64,000 bases of DNA. It comes from Prochlorococcus sp. AG-402-C09. Lineage in GTDB: Bacteria; Cyanobacteriota; Cyanobacteriia; PCC-6307; Cyanobiaceae. The notes beneath the pieces are model-generated. The model was not told the origin of the DNA and did not search any database. It saw only the letters and a program-made list of their open reading frames with translations. Numbering within the stretch: the first letter of the stretch is position 1; every line of letters starts with the position of its first letter. The position numbers and the translations under genes were made by a program. The stretch lies in NCBI GenBank assembly GCA_003279565.1, contig QCHN01000005.1, forward strand, positions 62,001 to 126,000, in the 5' to 3' direction. This document shows, in pieces, positions 28,823 to 37,574 of the stretch.

Positions 28823-29782
28823 TTAACAATTCTGATGTGACTTCAATATTTCTTCAAAATATTTTTTCGTGATTTCTAGACCTTCATCAAAATTAATTTT
28901 TGGGCTCCAATTCAACTCTTTTTTTGCAACTTCAATTGCCGGTTTTCTTCTTGATGGATCATCTTCGAGTTTAGCCATAAACTTTAGATCGATGTTCATC
29001 TTTGCTTTTAATCTAATTAATTCTGCAATTCTTAGAACAGATAATTCTTCAGGATTGCCAAAGTTAATTGGCCCACAAGTAGAAGAATTCATTAATAAAA
29101 TCAAACCATCAATTAGATCATCAACGAAACAAAAGCTCCTAGTCTGTTTTCCATCTCCATAGATTGTGAGATCCTCTCCGTTTATTGATTGCACTAACAA
29201 ATTACTAATTAATCTACCATCATTTAATGCCATTCTAGGTCCATAAGTGTTAAATATTCTCGCAATTCTTATTTCTGTTCTGTGTGTTCTCATGTAATCA
29301 AAACATAATGATTCTGCTACACGTTTGCCTTCGTCATAGCAACTTCTAATCCCTATTGGATTTACATTGCCTCTATAGTTTTCAGTCTGAGGATGTATGT
29401 CTGGATCACCATATACTTCGCTAGTGCTTGAGAATAATATTCTAGCTCCAACTCTTTTAGCCAAGCCAAGCATGTTATGAGTACCTAGGAAGTTAGTTTT
29501 AGCTGTTTTTATAGGGTTAAATTGATAGTGAATAGGTGAAGCTGGACAGGCTAAATGCCAAATCCTATCTACATCTAGCTTTATTGGTTCAGTTACATCA
29601 TGATGAATAAGTTCAAAATGTGGATGGTCAATCAAATGATCTATATTTTGTCTACTTCCAGTGAAAAAATTATCTAGGCAAATAACTTGTTCTCCTTTTT
29701 TTATTAATCGATCCACTAAATGAGAACCTAAAAAACCAGCTCCACCAGTAACTAAATTCCTTAAAGGGCTTGTGGGCATCAT
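28823..29782 (-). CDS. uxs: UDP-glucuronate decarboxylase (UDP-xylose synthase)
   Basis: 319 residues, extended SDR. VTGGAGFLGSHLVDRL is the NAD loop, HLACPASPIHYQFNP the highly conserved UXS signature, RSCYDEGKRVAE the active-site YxxxK, ARIFNTYGPRM and DGRLISNLL the UDP/glucuronate site, and YGDGKQTRSF a late UXS motif. It decarboxylates UDP-glucuronate to UDP-xylose. UDP-xylose may feed the glycosyltransferases of the locus or surface glycan. It is on the same strand as the polyketide operon but separated by 176 bp. The first two in-frame methionines are adjacent, so the start could be either. Confidence 0.95.
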   Translation of the reverse strand: MMPTSPLRNLVTGGAGFLGSHLVDRLIKKGEQVICLDNFFTGSRQNIDHLIDHPHFELIHHDVTEPIKLDVDRIWHLACPASPIHYQFNPIKTAKTNFLGTHNMLGLAKRVGARILFSSTSEVYGDPDIHPQTENYRGNVNPIGIRSCYDEGKRVAESLCFDYMRTHRTEIRIARIFNTYGPRMALNDGRLISNLLVQSINGEDLTIYGDGKQTRSFCFVDDLIDGLILLMNSSTCGPINFGNPEELSVLRIAELIRLKAKMNIDLKFMAKLEDDPSRRKPAIEVAKKELNWSPKINFDEGLEITKKYFEEILKSHQNC

Positions 29783-30112
29783 ATTGCAACTTTTGCAAGG
29801 TATTTTAGTATCTGATATGTAATTCTCATATTGATTATCAAATAATAGTTCTAAAAGTCACAAGCAAACAAATTTAGCTCACAAAAACTACTGTTAACAA
29901 ACATTTATAGATAAATTATATACAGCATTTTGAGTGGTGGGAGATAAAAATGTCTTGGGAGATTTGCTATTTTTGACCAATTAACACTTTTATATAAAAA
30001 TCCATAGAAAAGAATCAAGCTTGGGATCTAATGCCTTCTTTGGTTCCTGATTTGGCATTGTGTTTGCACATCCCCCATAGGGAATTGAATCCACATTGCA
30101 TCGAGCTGGAAT
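29783..30112. other. Intergenic region upstream of uxs, partly a duplicated element leader
   Basis: The gap carries no convincing gene. Its right end (about 30095-30112, around TTGCATCGA) matches the leader of the intact small-terminase-like gene at 34480-34494, so the duplicated unit includes some upstream DNA. Otherwise I see an AT-rich stretch that presumably contains the uxs promoter. Confidence 0.5.
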
Positions 30113-30458
30113 ATGAAAAAAGCTAATAAAAAATGATGGAATTAAGAACGAGTTAAGCTGCTTCGTTTCTTGCTAAAGGTCATAGCTGCACCGTTACAAC
30201 TACTGAAATGTCCGAAAAATACGTCTTAAGTAGACGGCAAGCGAGGCAAATCACAATGAAGGCAATGGCCTTGATTGTTCAAGACTTTGAGGAAATCAAT
30301 ATTGAGCGGCCACAGATGGTGGCAAAATTACTGGTAAATCTTGAACAGGGGATGCAAAAAAGGACTTATTAATAACCAATCAAGAGGTATTACTGGTTCT
30401 GCAAAACAAATAATTTCATTTGCTGAATTGGCTGCTGATTCCTCACATAACAATTGAG
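30095..30458. repeat. Direct repeat, copy 1 (degenerate HTH/small-terminase unit)
   Basis: The stretch is a diverged direct repeat of about 34478-34850. Identity is high around the shared leader TTGCATCGA..TGGAATATG and through the middle of the gene, and drops at the 3' side. Confidence 0.7.
30113..30458 (+). pseudogene. Broken copy of the small-terminase-like/HTH gene
   Basis: This region aligns base by base with the intact gene at 34495-34977. The copy starts with the same ATGAAAAAAGC, then meets a TGA after seven codons, has small deletions in the first 60 bp, an extra A in a homopolymer at about 30355 (six against five), and a 3-bp loss further on. The middle still reads LSRRQARQIT and QDFEEINIERPQMVAKLL in one frame. 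It cannot make a full protein. It is separated from the intact copy by the pyruvate-kinase-like and TPR-sulfotransferase genes and appears to be the remnant of a duplication or earlier insertion. Confidence 0.85.
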
Positions 30459-30706
30459 TGAGGAAAATTTACTATTAAATGATTTTATAGATATAAAATT
30501 TAAACTTTTGAGAGACTCTACTTACAGTTATAAATTTGGTTTTTAGCTTACTGATAAGCACTTTTGGAATAGTAGTAAAGAAATAATTTCTAAGGTAAGT
30601 GCTAATATAGTTTATATATCTATAATAAACCTTGATACCGTGCACTATTTTTTAATTATACAGCATATAGAAGATGATTTATCTAAACAAGATATAATTT
30701 AGGAAA

Positions 30707-32125
30707 TTGACTAAAATAATAGCTACTATTGGTCCTATAACGGAAAATAGCATTAGGAAATTATCCGATTTAGGTGTAAAAATATTCAGATTAAATTTAT
30801 CTCATAACAGTATTGAATGGCATATGAATATTATAAATAATATAAGGCAGATTGCACCATCAAGTTCTATTATTGTTGATATCCCGGGAAGGAAGATTAG
30901 GACTACTTCAAAAGTAAGTAAAGAAAAATTCAAGAAAGGTCAAATCATATATTTAGTCGCAAATGATTTCAATAAGAATTCTCTAGACTCAAGATTTATT
31001 TATGAAATAAATAATAATATTTTGTTTAATATGGCAAAGAAAGGAATGGAAATATATGCTGATGATGGAAGAATCTCATTCTATGTTAAAGATGTTGGTA
31101 ATAAATATATTACTCTCATAACAAAATGCGATGGAGTGCTTCGAGAGTGTAAAGGTATAAATATCCCAGAAAGTTTCTTCTATGATAAAGAGTTAAATGA
31201 TAAAGATAAATTTTTCTTAGACTTTTGCTGTGAGAATAAAGTCGACTTTGTTGGAATCAGCTTTGTTGATAATGCTGATTATTTAAATAGCATTCAAAAA
31301 TATATTGGTGAGAGGCGTCCTAAGGTAATTGCTAAAATTGAGAATGCTAAAGCTATTAAAAATCTATCTGAAATCCTCAAAATATCATTTGCAATAATGA
31401 TAGATAGAGGCGATTTATCGGTAGAAACCAATACTAGTAGTATTGGTATTCTTCAAAAAGAAATTATATCTGAAGCAAATAAGTTAGGTGTCCCAGTGAT
31501 TGTTGCTACCGAGATGTTACATTCTATGCATGAATCAATTAATCCAACAAAAGCAGAGTGTAATGATATTACTAACTCTGTATTAGATGGTGCTTCGTGT
31601 TTAATGCTTTCAGGTGAAACGGCTATGGGAAAATATCCATATGAATCCATAGAGACCATGAGATCAATTATAGATTTAACAATGAAATATATTCTAGATA
31701 AGAACCTAAACCCTTTAGAATATGTTCATAATAATGTACTTGGTCAAGCTGATTTGATGGCAAGAAGTGTTAGTTTAATAGCTTCCTCAAAGATATCAAA
31801 TGGGTTAGTATGTATTAGTAAAACAGGAGAAGGTGTAAAATTTCTTTCAAGATATATAAACAAAGATTTCTATTGCATAACTGATTCTTGTGAGGTAATA
31901 AGAGATTTAAATATCTTTAGAAATGTAGAACCAGTTTTATCAGAGGTCGTCTTTAAAAAAAATGATAGATTTCATATTTACTCTATTTCAAAACAACTTA
32001 TCGATATCGGATGGGATCCTGATCTTCTTTATACATTTATATACGTAAGTGAAGGGGGAGCAGGCCTTAGATTAAATACTATTCAGGTAAATTATTTAAA
32101 ATCACTAGCCAGTTTCTTATTGTAA
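30707..32125 (+). CDS. Accessory pyruvate-kinase-like protein
   Basis: 472 residues. The only usable start is TTG, because a TAA precedes it in frame at 30695. Pyruvate kinase motifs are mostly kept: FRLNLSHNS (usually R.N.SHG), DIPGRKIRT (usually D..GPKIR), KVIAKIENAKAI with the catalytic lysine, MIDRGDLSVE, VIVATEMLHSM, and LDGASCLMLSGETAMGKYP. The C-terminal domain is present but divergent. A housekeeping pyruvate kinase is expected elsewhere. Its place in a surface-glycan island suggests a paralogue with a special role, for example acting on a PEP-linked reaction, but nothing visible proves this. Its AT-rich composition is like the island. Confidence 0.85.
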   Translation: MTKIIATIGPITENSIRKLSDLGVKIFRLNLSHNSIEWHMNIINNIRQIAPSSSIIVDIPGRKIRTTSKVSKEKFKKGQIIYLVANDFNKNSLDSRFIYEINNNILFNMAKKGMEIYADDGRISFYVKDVGNKYITLITKCDGVLRECKGINIPESFFYDKELNDKDKFFLDFCCENKVDFVGISFVDNADYLNSIQKYIGERRPKVIAKIENAKAIKNLSEILKISFAIMIDRGDLSVETNTSSIGILQKEIISEANKLGVPVIVATEMLHSMHESINPTKAECNDITNSVLDGASCLMLSGETAMGKYPYESIETMRSIIDLTMKYILDKNLNPLEYVHNNVLGQADLMARSVSLIASSKISNGLVCISKTGEGVKFLSRYINKDFYCITDSCEVIRDLNIFRNVEPVLSEVVFKKNDRFHIYSISKQLIDIGWDPDLLYTFIYVSEGGAGLRLNTIQVNYLKSLASFLL

Positions 32126-32337
32126 TTACTACTATAAATTCTAACCTTTAAATGGTGTAAATATACCTAACAATTAAATAAATTTTTCTAAAAAAACATT
32201 TTATTTAGATGGTGATAGTTTTGTATTCAATATTATTTTGTTTTATAGACTTCTTAATTTTGAATAATCTAATCAAATAGATGTTTTAAATAGGATTCGT
32301 TTCCTTAGGTTTATAACCAAACCATTAGAATATATGA

Positions 32338-34293
32338 TTAACAAATCAAGTCTCGATATCTATGATTTTGAATAATAATTTTAATAGCTGGTTTTAACAT
32401 ATCTTTGTAGTTCTTCCATCCATCAATTGATTTCGAATTAATTAGGGAACGAACTTGAATACTACTACTACTATTAATTGAAACTGAGCGTTGATTTAAA
32501 TGAGGTGAAAGATATGTATCGTCCCACTTCCAACCTAACCATGAGATCAAAGATTTAATTTCTTTATTGGGATCAGTTACTAATAAATCATAATTTAAGT
32601 CATATATTTTTGATCGAAATCTATTTTTATATTCTGTCATTATTTCTTCTTGATCTAAATAAATTCTTGCGCAATCAATCAGGGAAGAGAAATAATCTTT
32701 TCCTGAAAAGCTTGTTCGATAAAGTGAAAGAATATTATCTAAGGGATGTCGAAAACAGTGAATGATTTTGGCATTAGGTATTTGACTTGCGATGATACCT
32801 GAGTATTGATAGTTATATGTACATTTGTTGGTTGTAATTTTAAAATCATTTATTATATTATTAACTTTCCTAGAATATAATTCAGTAAGATTCAATTCTT
32901 GATTACTTTTTTTACTTTCTATGAAAGATTCCTCGAATATTGTAGTATCTCCTAAAGCATAAACTTCCTGATTCATGCTAATAATTGATTCCACTAGTGT
33001 TGTACCACTTCTATGCATACCTAAAATGAAAATACTCTCAGGTGATTTTGTGATTTCTTTTTGATTAATTTCTTTTTTATTAGATTCAATCAGTAATATT
33101 TTTGATTTTTTGATTAAATCATCAGCGTTGGTTTGTTTAAGATTGAGTTGTAAGTTGTTTGCTAATAGTAGACATTTAGAACTTTCTTTGTATTTTTTCT
33201 CCTTATGAAGAATATTTGCTCTTGCAAAGTGAATATTAATTTGATCTTTTTCTGATTGGTTATTTAATATACTTTCAGAAAAGAGTTGATCTTTCCATGA
33301 TTCATTTTTGTCAGAATATTTAAGTAAAGAAAGATAATAGTAAGCTAATGCTAAATCAGGTTTCAGTTCAAGTGCTTTAAGGTATAAGATTTCTGATTCT
33401 TTTAATTTACCTAGTTCTCTCAATATGGTACCTAGATTATAATGCGCCTCAGCGAAATCAGATTTGAGTTCAATTGCTTTGCGTTGAGATAACTCTGCGT
33501 CTTGTAATTTGCCAAAATCTCTCAGTATGTTTCCTAGATTGTTGTGCGCCTGAGCGAAATTAGGATTTATTTTAATTGCTTTTCGAGTGGATAATTCTGC
33601 GTCTTGTAATTTGCCAAGGTCTTTCAATATGCTTCCTAGATTATTATAAGCTTGAGCAAAAATAGGATTTATTTCAATTGCTTTGCGAGTGGATAATTCT
33701 GCCTCTTGTAATTTGCCAAGATCTCTCAATATGCTTCCTAGATTATAATGAGCGTCAGCGAAATTAGGATTTATTTGAATTGCTTTGCGAGTGGATAATT
33801 CTGCGTCTTGTAATTTGCCAAGATCTTTCAATATGCTTCCTAGATTATTATAAGCTTCAGTGAAATTAGGTTTGATGTTAATTGCTTTTCGAGTGGATAA
33901 TTCTGCCTCTTGTAATTTGTCAAGATCTTTCAATATGCTTCCTAGATTATAATGAGCTTCAGCGAAATCAGGTTTGAGTTCAATTGCTTTGCGTTGAGAT
34001 AATTCTGCGTCTTTTAGGTTGCCCAGATTTTTTAATATGACTCCATAATTAGAAAAAACTCTGTAATCTTTGAAGCCTTGATTAATAAAATATTGATAAT
34101 ATTTTGCTGCTTCTGGAATATTCTCTTGTGAATGAAATTTAAATGCTTGCTTAATTATTTGTTCCTTATAAGCTTTAGAAGGAGTTTTAGTCGAAATAGA
34201 AATATTTTCTTTTATTTCTTCTAAAGCAAATGGCACTGTGAATGTTTTGACTTCAAACCCTTGTTGCTTTTGATTTCTTTTCCCCTTGGTCAA
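32338..34293 (-). CDS. TPR protein fused to a sulfotransferase domain
   Basis: 651 residues; the start is TTG. After a leader with PFALEEIKEN (residues ~20-30), about eight TPR units of 34 residues (~70-340) are nearly identical, with a consensus NLGSILKDLGKLQDAELSTR. The C-terminal part (~420-650) is a sulfotransferase: ILGMHRSGTTLVESI is the PAPS 5'-phosphate loop and IIHCFRHPLDNILSLYR the 3'-phosphate motif. It would sulfate a glycan, lipid or protein that the TPRs help recognise. It is convergent with the pyruvate-kinase-like gene. The leader and upstream promoter match those of the TPR-radical-SAM gene. Confidence 0.92.
   Translation of the reverse strand: MTKGKRNQKQQGFEVKTFTVPFALEEIKENISISTKTPSKAYKEQIIKQAFKFHSQENIPEAAKYYQYFINQGFKDYRVFSNYGVILKNLGNLKDAELSQRKAIELKPDFAEAHYNLGSILKDLDKLQEAELSTRKAINIKPNFTEAYNNLGSILKDLGKLQDAELSTRKAIQINPNFADAHYNLGSILRDLGKLQEAELSTRKAIEINPIFAQAYNNLGSILKDLGKLQDAELSTRKAIKINPNFAQAHNNLGNILRDFGKLQDAELSQRKAIELKSDFAEAHYNLGTILRELGKLKESEILYLKALELKPDLALAYYYLSLLKYSDKNESWKDQLFSESILNNQSEKDQINIHFARANILHKEKKYKESSKCLLLANNLQLNLKQTNADDLIKKSKILLIESNKKEINQKEITKSPESIFILGMHRSGTTLVESIISMNQEVYALGDTTIFEESFIESKKSNQELNLTELYSRKVNNIINDFKITTNKCTYNYQYSGIIASQIPNAKIIHCFRHPLDNILSLYRTSFSGKDYFSSLIDCARIYLDQEEIMTEYKNRFRSKIYDLNYDLLVTDPNKEIKSLISWLGWKWDDTYLSPHLNQRSVSINSSSSIQVRSLINSKSIDGWKNYKDMLKPAIKIIIQNHRYRDLIC
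33395..34040. repeat. Tandem 102-bp TPR-coding repeats
   Basis: About seven 102-bp units, each coding one 34-residue TPR, are very alike at DNA level; the stretches for QDAELSTRKAI and YNLGSILKDLGK recur with few changes. This is protein-coding, not a CRISPR, and points to recent expansion by slippage or unequal recombination. Confidence 0.85.
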
Positions 34294-34326
34294 ATTATTT
34301 GTTTTGAAAAGGATCTATTAATGATG

Positions 34327-34332
34327 ATTATA
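34327..34332 (-). promoter_or_regulatory. -10 element of the TPR-sulfotransferase gene
   Basis: On the minus strand a perfect TATAAT lies 34 bp before the start, followed 7 bp later by AATAGATCC. The same layout, with the same spacing, is present before the TPR-radical-SAM gene, which is good evidence that it is a real promoter. No -35 consensus is visible. Confidence 0.6.
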
Positions 34333-34477
34333 CCTTGCACTATAGTTTTGAGTTTCAAAATAAATTCGTCCTCTTCAACGTAAGCAGTAGTCGAACTCCA
34401 TAAAAAAAGGAAATAATTAGTTCAGACTCATTGTGCCTTTTGCGTTTTAAGCGGCCCCAGAAAGCAAAAAAACAATA

Positions 34478-34850
34478 TTGCATCGAATTGGAATATGAAA
34501 AAAGCTAATAAACAAGAGAAGGAATTAAGGATGGGTGAAGCTGATTCGATGCTTGCTCAAGGTCATAGTTGCACTGTTACAACGACCGAAATGGACGAGC
34601 AATACGGCTTAAGTAGGCGGCAAGCGAGGCGAATAACATCGAAGTCAATGGATTTGATCGTTCAAGACTTTGAAGAGATCAATCTTGAGCGGCCGCAAAT
34701 GGTGGCAAAATTACTCGTGAATCTTGAACAAGGTATTCAAAAAGGACTTATTAATAATCAATCAAGTGGTGTTGCTGCCTGCGCTAGACAAATAATTTCA
34801 CTAGCTGGATTAGCTGCTGATTCTTCGTATAACAATAGAGATAGAAAAAC
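34478..34850. repeat. Direct repeat, copy 2 (intact HTH/small-terminase unit)
   Basis: This is the better-kept copy of the repeat seen at 30095-30458, in the same orientation. The two copies are separated by about 4.0 kb that holds the pyruvate-kinase-like and TPR-sulfotransferase genes. Confidence 0.7.
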
Positions 34851-34977
34851 TAGTAATCAATTTGGCATTAGGTCAAAAGCAATGACTATTTCGACTATTC
34901 CATTTTTAAGTAATACAAGAAGTTACTATGTAGCAATTGTTATTAACAGCTCTGACGGTTATATCTTTCTTATTTGA
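34495..34977 (+). CDS. Small-terminase-like / HTH protein of probable mobile-element origin
   Basis: 160 residues. A basic N-terminus leads into a helix-turn-helix-like region (YGLSRRQARRITSK), then QDFEEINLERPQMVAKLL and NLEQGIQKGLINNQSSGV helices and ARQIISLAGLAADSS. This composition resembles the HTH and oligomerisation parts of phage small terminase subunits (TerS), which start DNA packaging, but I cannot prove that. The last ~8 bp overlap the 3' end of the convergent TPR-radical-SAM gene, and the final 35 residues look non-conserved, so the ancestral C-terminus may have been lost. A broken copy lies at 30113-30458. Confidence 0.7.
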   Translation: MKKANKQEKELRMGEADSMLAQGHSCTVTTTEMDEQYGLSRRQARRITSKSMDLIVQDFEEINLERPQMVAKLLVNLEQGIQKGLINNQSSGVAACARQIISLAGLAADSSYNNRDRKTSNQFGIRSKAMTISTIPFLSNTRSYYVAIVINSSDGYIFLI

Positions 34978-37102
34978 TTTTCGTATCCTCATGTTTAATA
35001 GGTCTTTCTTGGCAAGTTTGACAGATAGATGGAAGGGAAAATTTACCAAGCATACTGGCACGTAGCTTTTGTGATGCCTCATTCTGGATAACGGTTTCAA
35101 TAGAAGAGTCACGAACATTACCTACTTTTAGTTGGCCATCATGGTCAAGACAGCATAGTGTTATGTCTCCGTTCCATAAAACACCAACATCATTGAAAGG
35201 GTGATGACAGTATGACGTTTGCTCTGTTGGCTTTAAGTTAAAGTCATCACTTACCCTTGTATTCGCAAATGTAGATGCTTTCCAGAAGGTCAGTTTAATT
35301 CCTCTTTGCAAAGAGTAAGAGGTAGATGAAAAATTATTTCCTCGCAATAGATCATCAGCATCGTGATCTTTGCGCTCAAACGGAGACATTCCTAGCTCAT
35401 TTTCCACTTTAGCGACAAAATCATTCCATTCTTTTAGGATATCCCCAGCCTCTTTTGAAGATCCAATAATACTCACGTTTGACGCCGTATTCTGTGTAAC
35501 CATGACTCGTATATCGATCTTATTTTTAGTTGCATTCCCTTTCGCTAAACGTTTCAAATATTCACGTACTAGTAAGCGCAGATTACCGATATAGCGCTCC
35601 CATGAAATACCAACTGCACCTCGAACATGATATGTCTCTTCCGTCGGGCTCATATGGCTAGCAGTTATTTTTCCATATAAGGCATCAAGGATTTTTGAAA
35701 TATTTTTAGATCCAAGTGTACTGATATTGGTTGTTAAATTAGTTCTTACATTTTTTGATGATCCAAATTTTAAAATCTCAATCAATTCTGGGTGCAAGGT
35801 TGGCTCACCCATTAGGTGGAGATTGACAATATTAGCTAATTTCTTCTTAGCATTCTCTTCGTACAGTTGCTTAACCAGTTCTAAATCCATAAACCCTAAG
35901 AGACGTTTTTGAGAGTCAGAAGGGCAAAACGTACAATGAAAATTACACTTATTAGTTATTTCGATATAAACATTAGTAGTTGCTGGAGCAAGTGATTCGT
36001 CTCCAACTGGATGAATTCCAGTACGGTTGGCAAAAGCTTGTTGGTGAAATGAAACAGACTCTTCGAATTTACCCAAATCTTTTAGCAAATCCCCCAAGTT
36101 GCTGTGAGCTTCCGCAAGGTCAGGGTTCATAGCTATCGCTTTCTTATAGCTTGCGTTGGCTTCTTCCCATTTGCCCAATTCTTTTAACGTGACACCTAAG
36201 TTGCTATGAGCTTTGGCATAGTTAGGCTTCAATGTTATTGCTTTTTTATAGCTTGCTTCGGCTTCTTCCAATTTGCCTAGTTCTTGAAGTGTGACGCCCA
36301 AGTTGCAGTGAGCTTCCGCAAAGTCAGGCTTCAATGTTATTGCTTGCTTATAGCTTGCTTCAGCTTTTTTCCATCTACCCAGTGCTTGTAGCGTAAGTCC
36401 TAAGTTGCTATGAGCATGAGCATCTTGTGGTGTTAGTTCCACATGTTTTTGCATTGGAACTAATGATTCAACAATTCTGCCGGTCTGTTCGAGTAAGGCG
36501 CCAAGTATTAACCAAGAAAATGGATGCTTGGGAAACCTTTGGGAAAGGGATTTCGCCAACTTTTCGGCTTCATCAAATTGTTTGTTTTGATATACCAGCA
36601 ATAATTTATTTAATTCTGCAGCTGTAGGTTTGAGAAGCATTTTAAACGCATTTAATCTCTCTTCCTTTAAGCCATGCTTCTTCGCTTGTTCAATAACTTG
36701 CTTTGCTAATTCAGTCTGTTTTACTTTGATAAGTGCATCAATGTAGCTAAGCCAAAACTGTTCTATTTTTGAATTGGCTGCGAGAGCAGTTTTAAACAGT
36801 GGCAATGCCGCATCAGCTTTATTTACGGAGACTGCTAATACGCCAAGATTATGGTTGGCATCAGGGTTCAAAGGCTGAGATTGCAAGATAGCCCGATAAA
36901 TACCCTCCGCTTCCTGAAGCTTTCCTTCTTTATGTGCTGCAATTCCTTGCTGTACTTTTTGATTAATTATTTGTTCTTGAGAAGGTTTATTTGCTGTATT
37001 TCTGTTGATATTAATATTTTCTTCGATTTCCTCTAGAGCGAATGGAACTGGGACTACTTGTGCTTCAGATCCTTCTTGCTTTTGATCTGCTTTTCTCTTC
37101 AT
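34970..37102 (-). CDS. TPR protein fused to a radical SAM/SPASM enzyme
   Basis: 710 residues. The leader has PFALEEIEENIN, nearly the same as in the TPR-sulfotransferase. Residues ~45-365 are TPR units, with three or four close copies (NLGVTLQELGKLEEAEASYK). The radical SAM core begins NKCNFHCTFCPSD with the iron-sulfur cysteines C386, C390 and C393, followed by HLMGEPTLHP. The C-terminus holds SPASM-like cysteines in CHHPF, LCCLDHDG and ICQTCQ. It should make radicals from SAM to modify a peptide, sugar or other target. It ends the tRNA-flanked side of the island and is preceded by a TATAAT promoter shared with its paralogue. Confidence 0.94.
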   Translation of the reverse strand: MKRKADQKQEGSEAQVVPVPFALEEIEENININRNTANKPSQEQIINQKVQQGIAAHKEGKLQEAEGIYRAILQSQPLNPDANHNLGVLAVSVNKADAALPLFKTALAANSKIEQFWLSYIDALIKVKQTELAKQVIEQAKKHGLKEERLNAFKMLLKPTAAELNKLLLVYQNKQFDEAEKLAKSLSQRFPKHPFSWLILGALLEQTGRIVESLVPMQKHVELTPQDAHAHSNLGLTLQALGRWKKAEASYKQAITLKPDFAEAHCNLGVTLQELGKLEEAEASYKKAITLKPNYAKAHSNLGVTLKELGKWEEANASYKKAIAMNPDLAEAHSNLGDLLKDLGKFEESVSFHQQAFANRTGIHPVGDESLAPATTNVYIEITNKCNFHCTFCPSDSQKRLLGFMDLELVKQLYEENAKKKLANIVNLHLMGEPTLHPELIEILKFGSSKNVRTNLTTNISTLGSKNISKILDALYGKITASHMSPTEETYHVRGAVGISWERYIGNLRLLVREYLKRLAKGNATKNKIDIRVMVTQNTASNVSIIGSSKEAGDILKEWNDFVAKVENELGMSPFERKDHDADDLLRGNNFSSTSYSLQRGIKLTFWKASTFANTRVSDDFNLKPTEQTSYCHHPFNDVGVLWNGDITLCCLDHDGQLKVGNVRDSSIETVIQNEASQKLRASMLGKFSLPSICQTCQERPIKHEDTKIK

Positions 37103-37139
37103 CAGATCTATTTATTTTATAAAGGATCTATTGATTGGG

Positions 37140-37145
37140 ATTATA
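37140..37145 (-). promoter_or_regulatory. -10 element of the TPR-radical-SAM gene
   Basis: TATAAT on the minus strand, 38 bp before the ATG, then a 7-bp spacer and AATAGATCCTTT. The same elements and spacing lie before the TPR-sulfotransferase gene (34327-34332). Confidence 0.6.
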
Positions 37146-37206
37146 ACTTGAGCTGAAGTTTTAACTTTGAAAAGATTTCTCCCTTTTATCACTTGAGTTT
37201 GAGTAC

Positions 37207-37279
<73 letters not shown>

Positions 37280-37336
37280 TTGTTAGAAGATTCGGAAAAG
37301 ATGCTTAGGGCGGTCTAATCAGAAATATTGACCATT

Positions 37337-37543
37337 TTAGACTACATACTGACGAAGCTCACTACAAGCAGAATTCAGCAGACCAACAATAGTTTTCTGA
37401 TAACAGTATTTAAAATAGACCTTGCTAACAGGCATCAAGTTCAAGATCTTTCTGAAATGATCTTCGTTAGTATCTATTTTTTTTGGCCTTTTGAATTTTT
37501 CTGCAACTGATTTTTGAATGAAATCATTTTCACTACTTTTCAT
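37337..37543 (-). CDS. Possible small protein of unknown function
   Basis: A 68-residue frame between the tRNA and the HTH gene, starting KSSENDFIQKSV with a basic/acidic first half and a C-terminal CYQKTIVGLLNSAC stretch. It has no recognisable domain. It is divergent from the HTH gene. A plus-strand frame covers nearly the same DNA; I prefer the minus one because its residue mix looks more protein-like, but neither is secure. Confidence 0.35.
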   Translation of the reverse strand: MKSSENDFIQKSVAEKFKRPKKIDTNEDHFRKILNLMPVSKVYFKYCYQKTIVGLLNSACSELRQYVV

Positions 37544-37574
37544 GCTTAGGTCTTATGTTGGATGCATATAACCA

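Noticed and set aside
33395-34040. CRISPR-like tandem repeats
   Set aside because: The 102-bp units are in-frame coding for 34-residue TPRs with no spacers.
1-37100. A second copy of the tRNA-Arg 3' end as left attachment site
   Set aside because: No copy of the TTCGAAT-containing T arm or acceptor end was seen in this part; the boundary probably lies outside the window.
37328-37510. Plus-strand frame next to the tRNA
   Set aside because: It overlaps the minus-strand candidate, and its residue mix, ending in a run of Phe, looks less protein-like.
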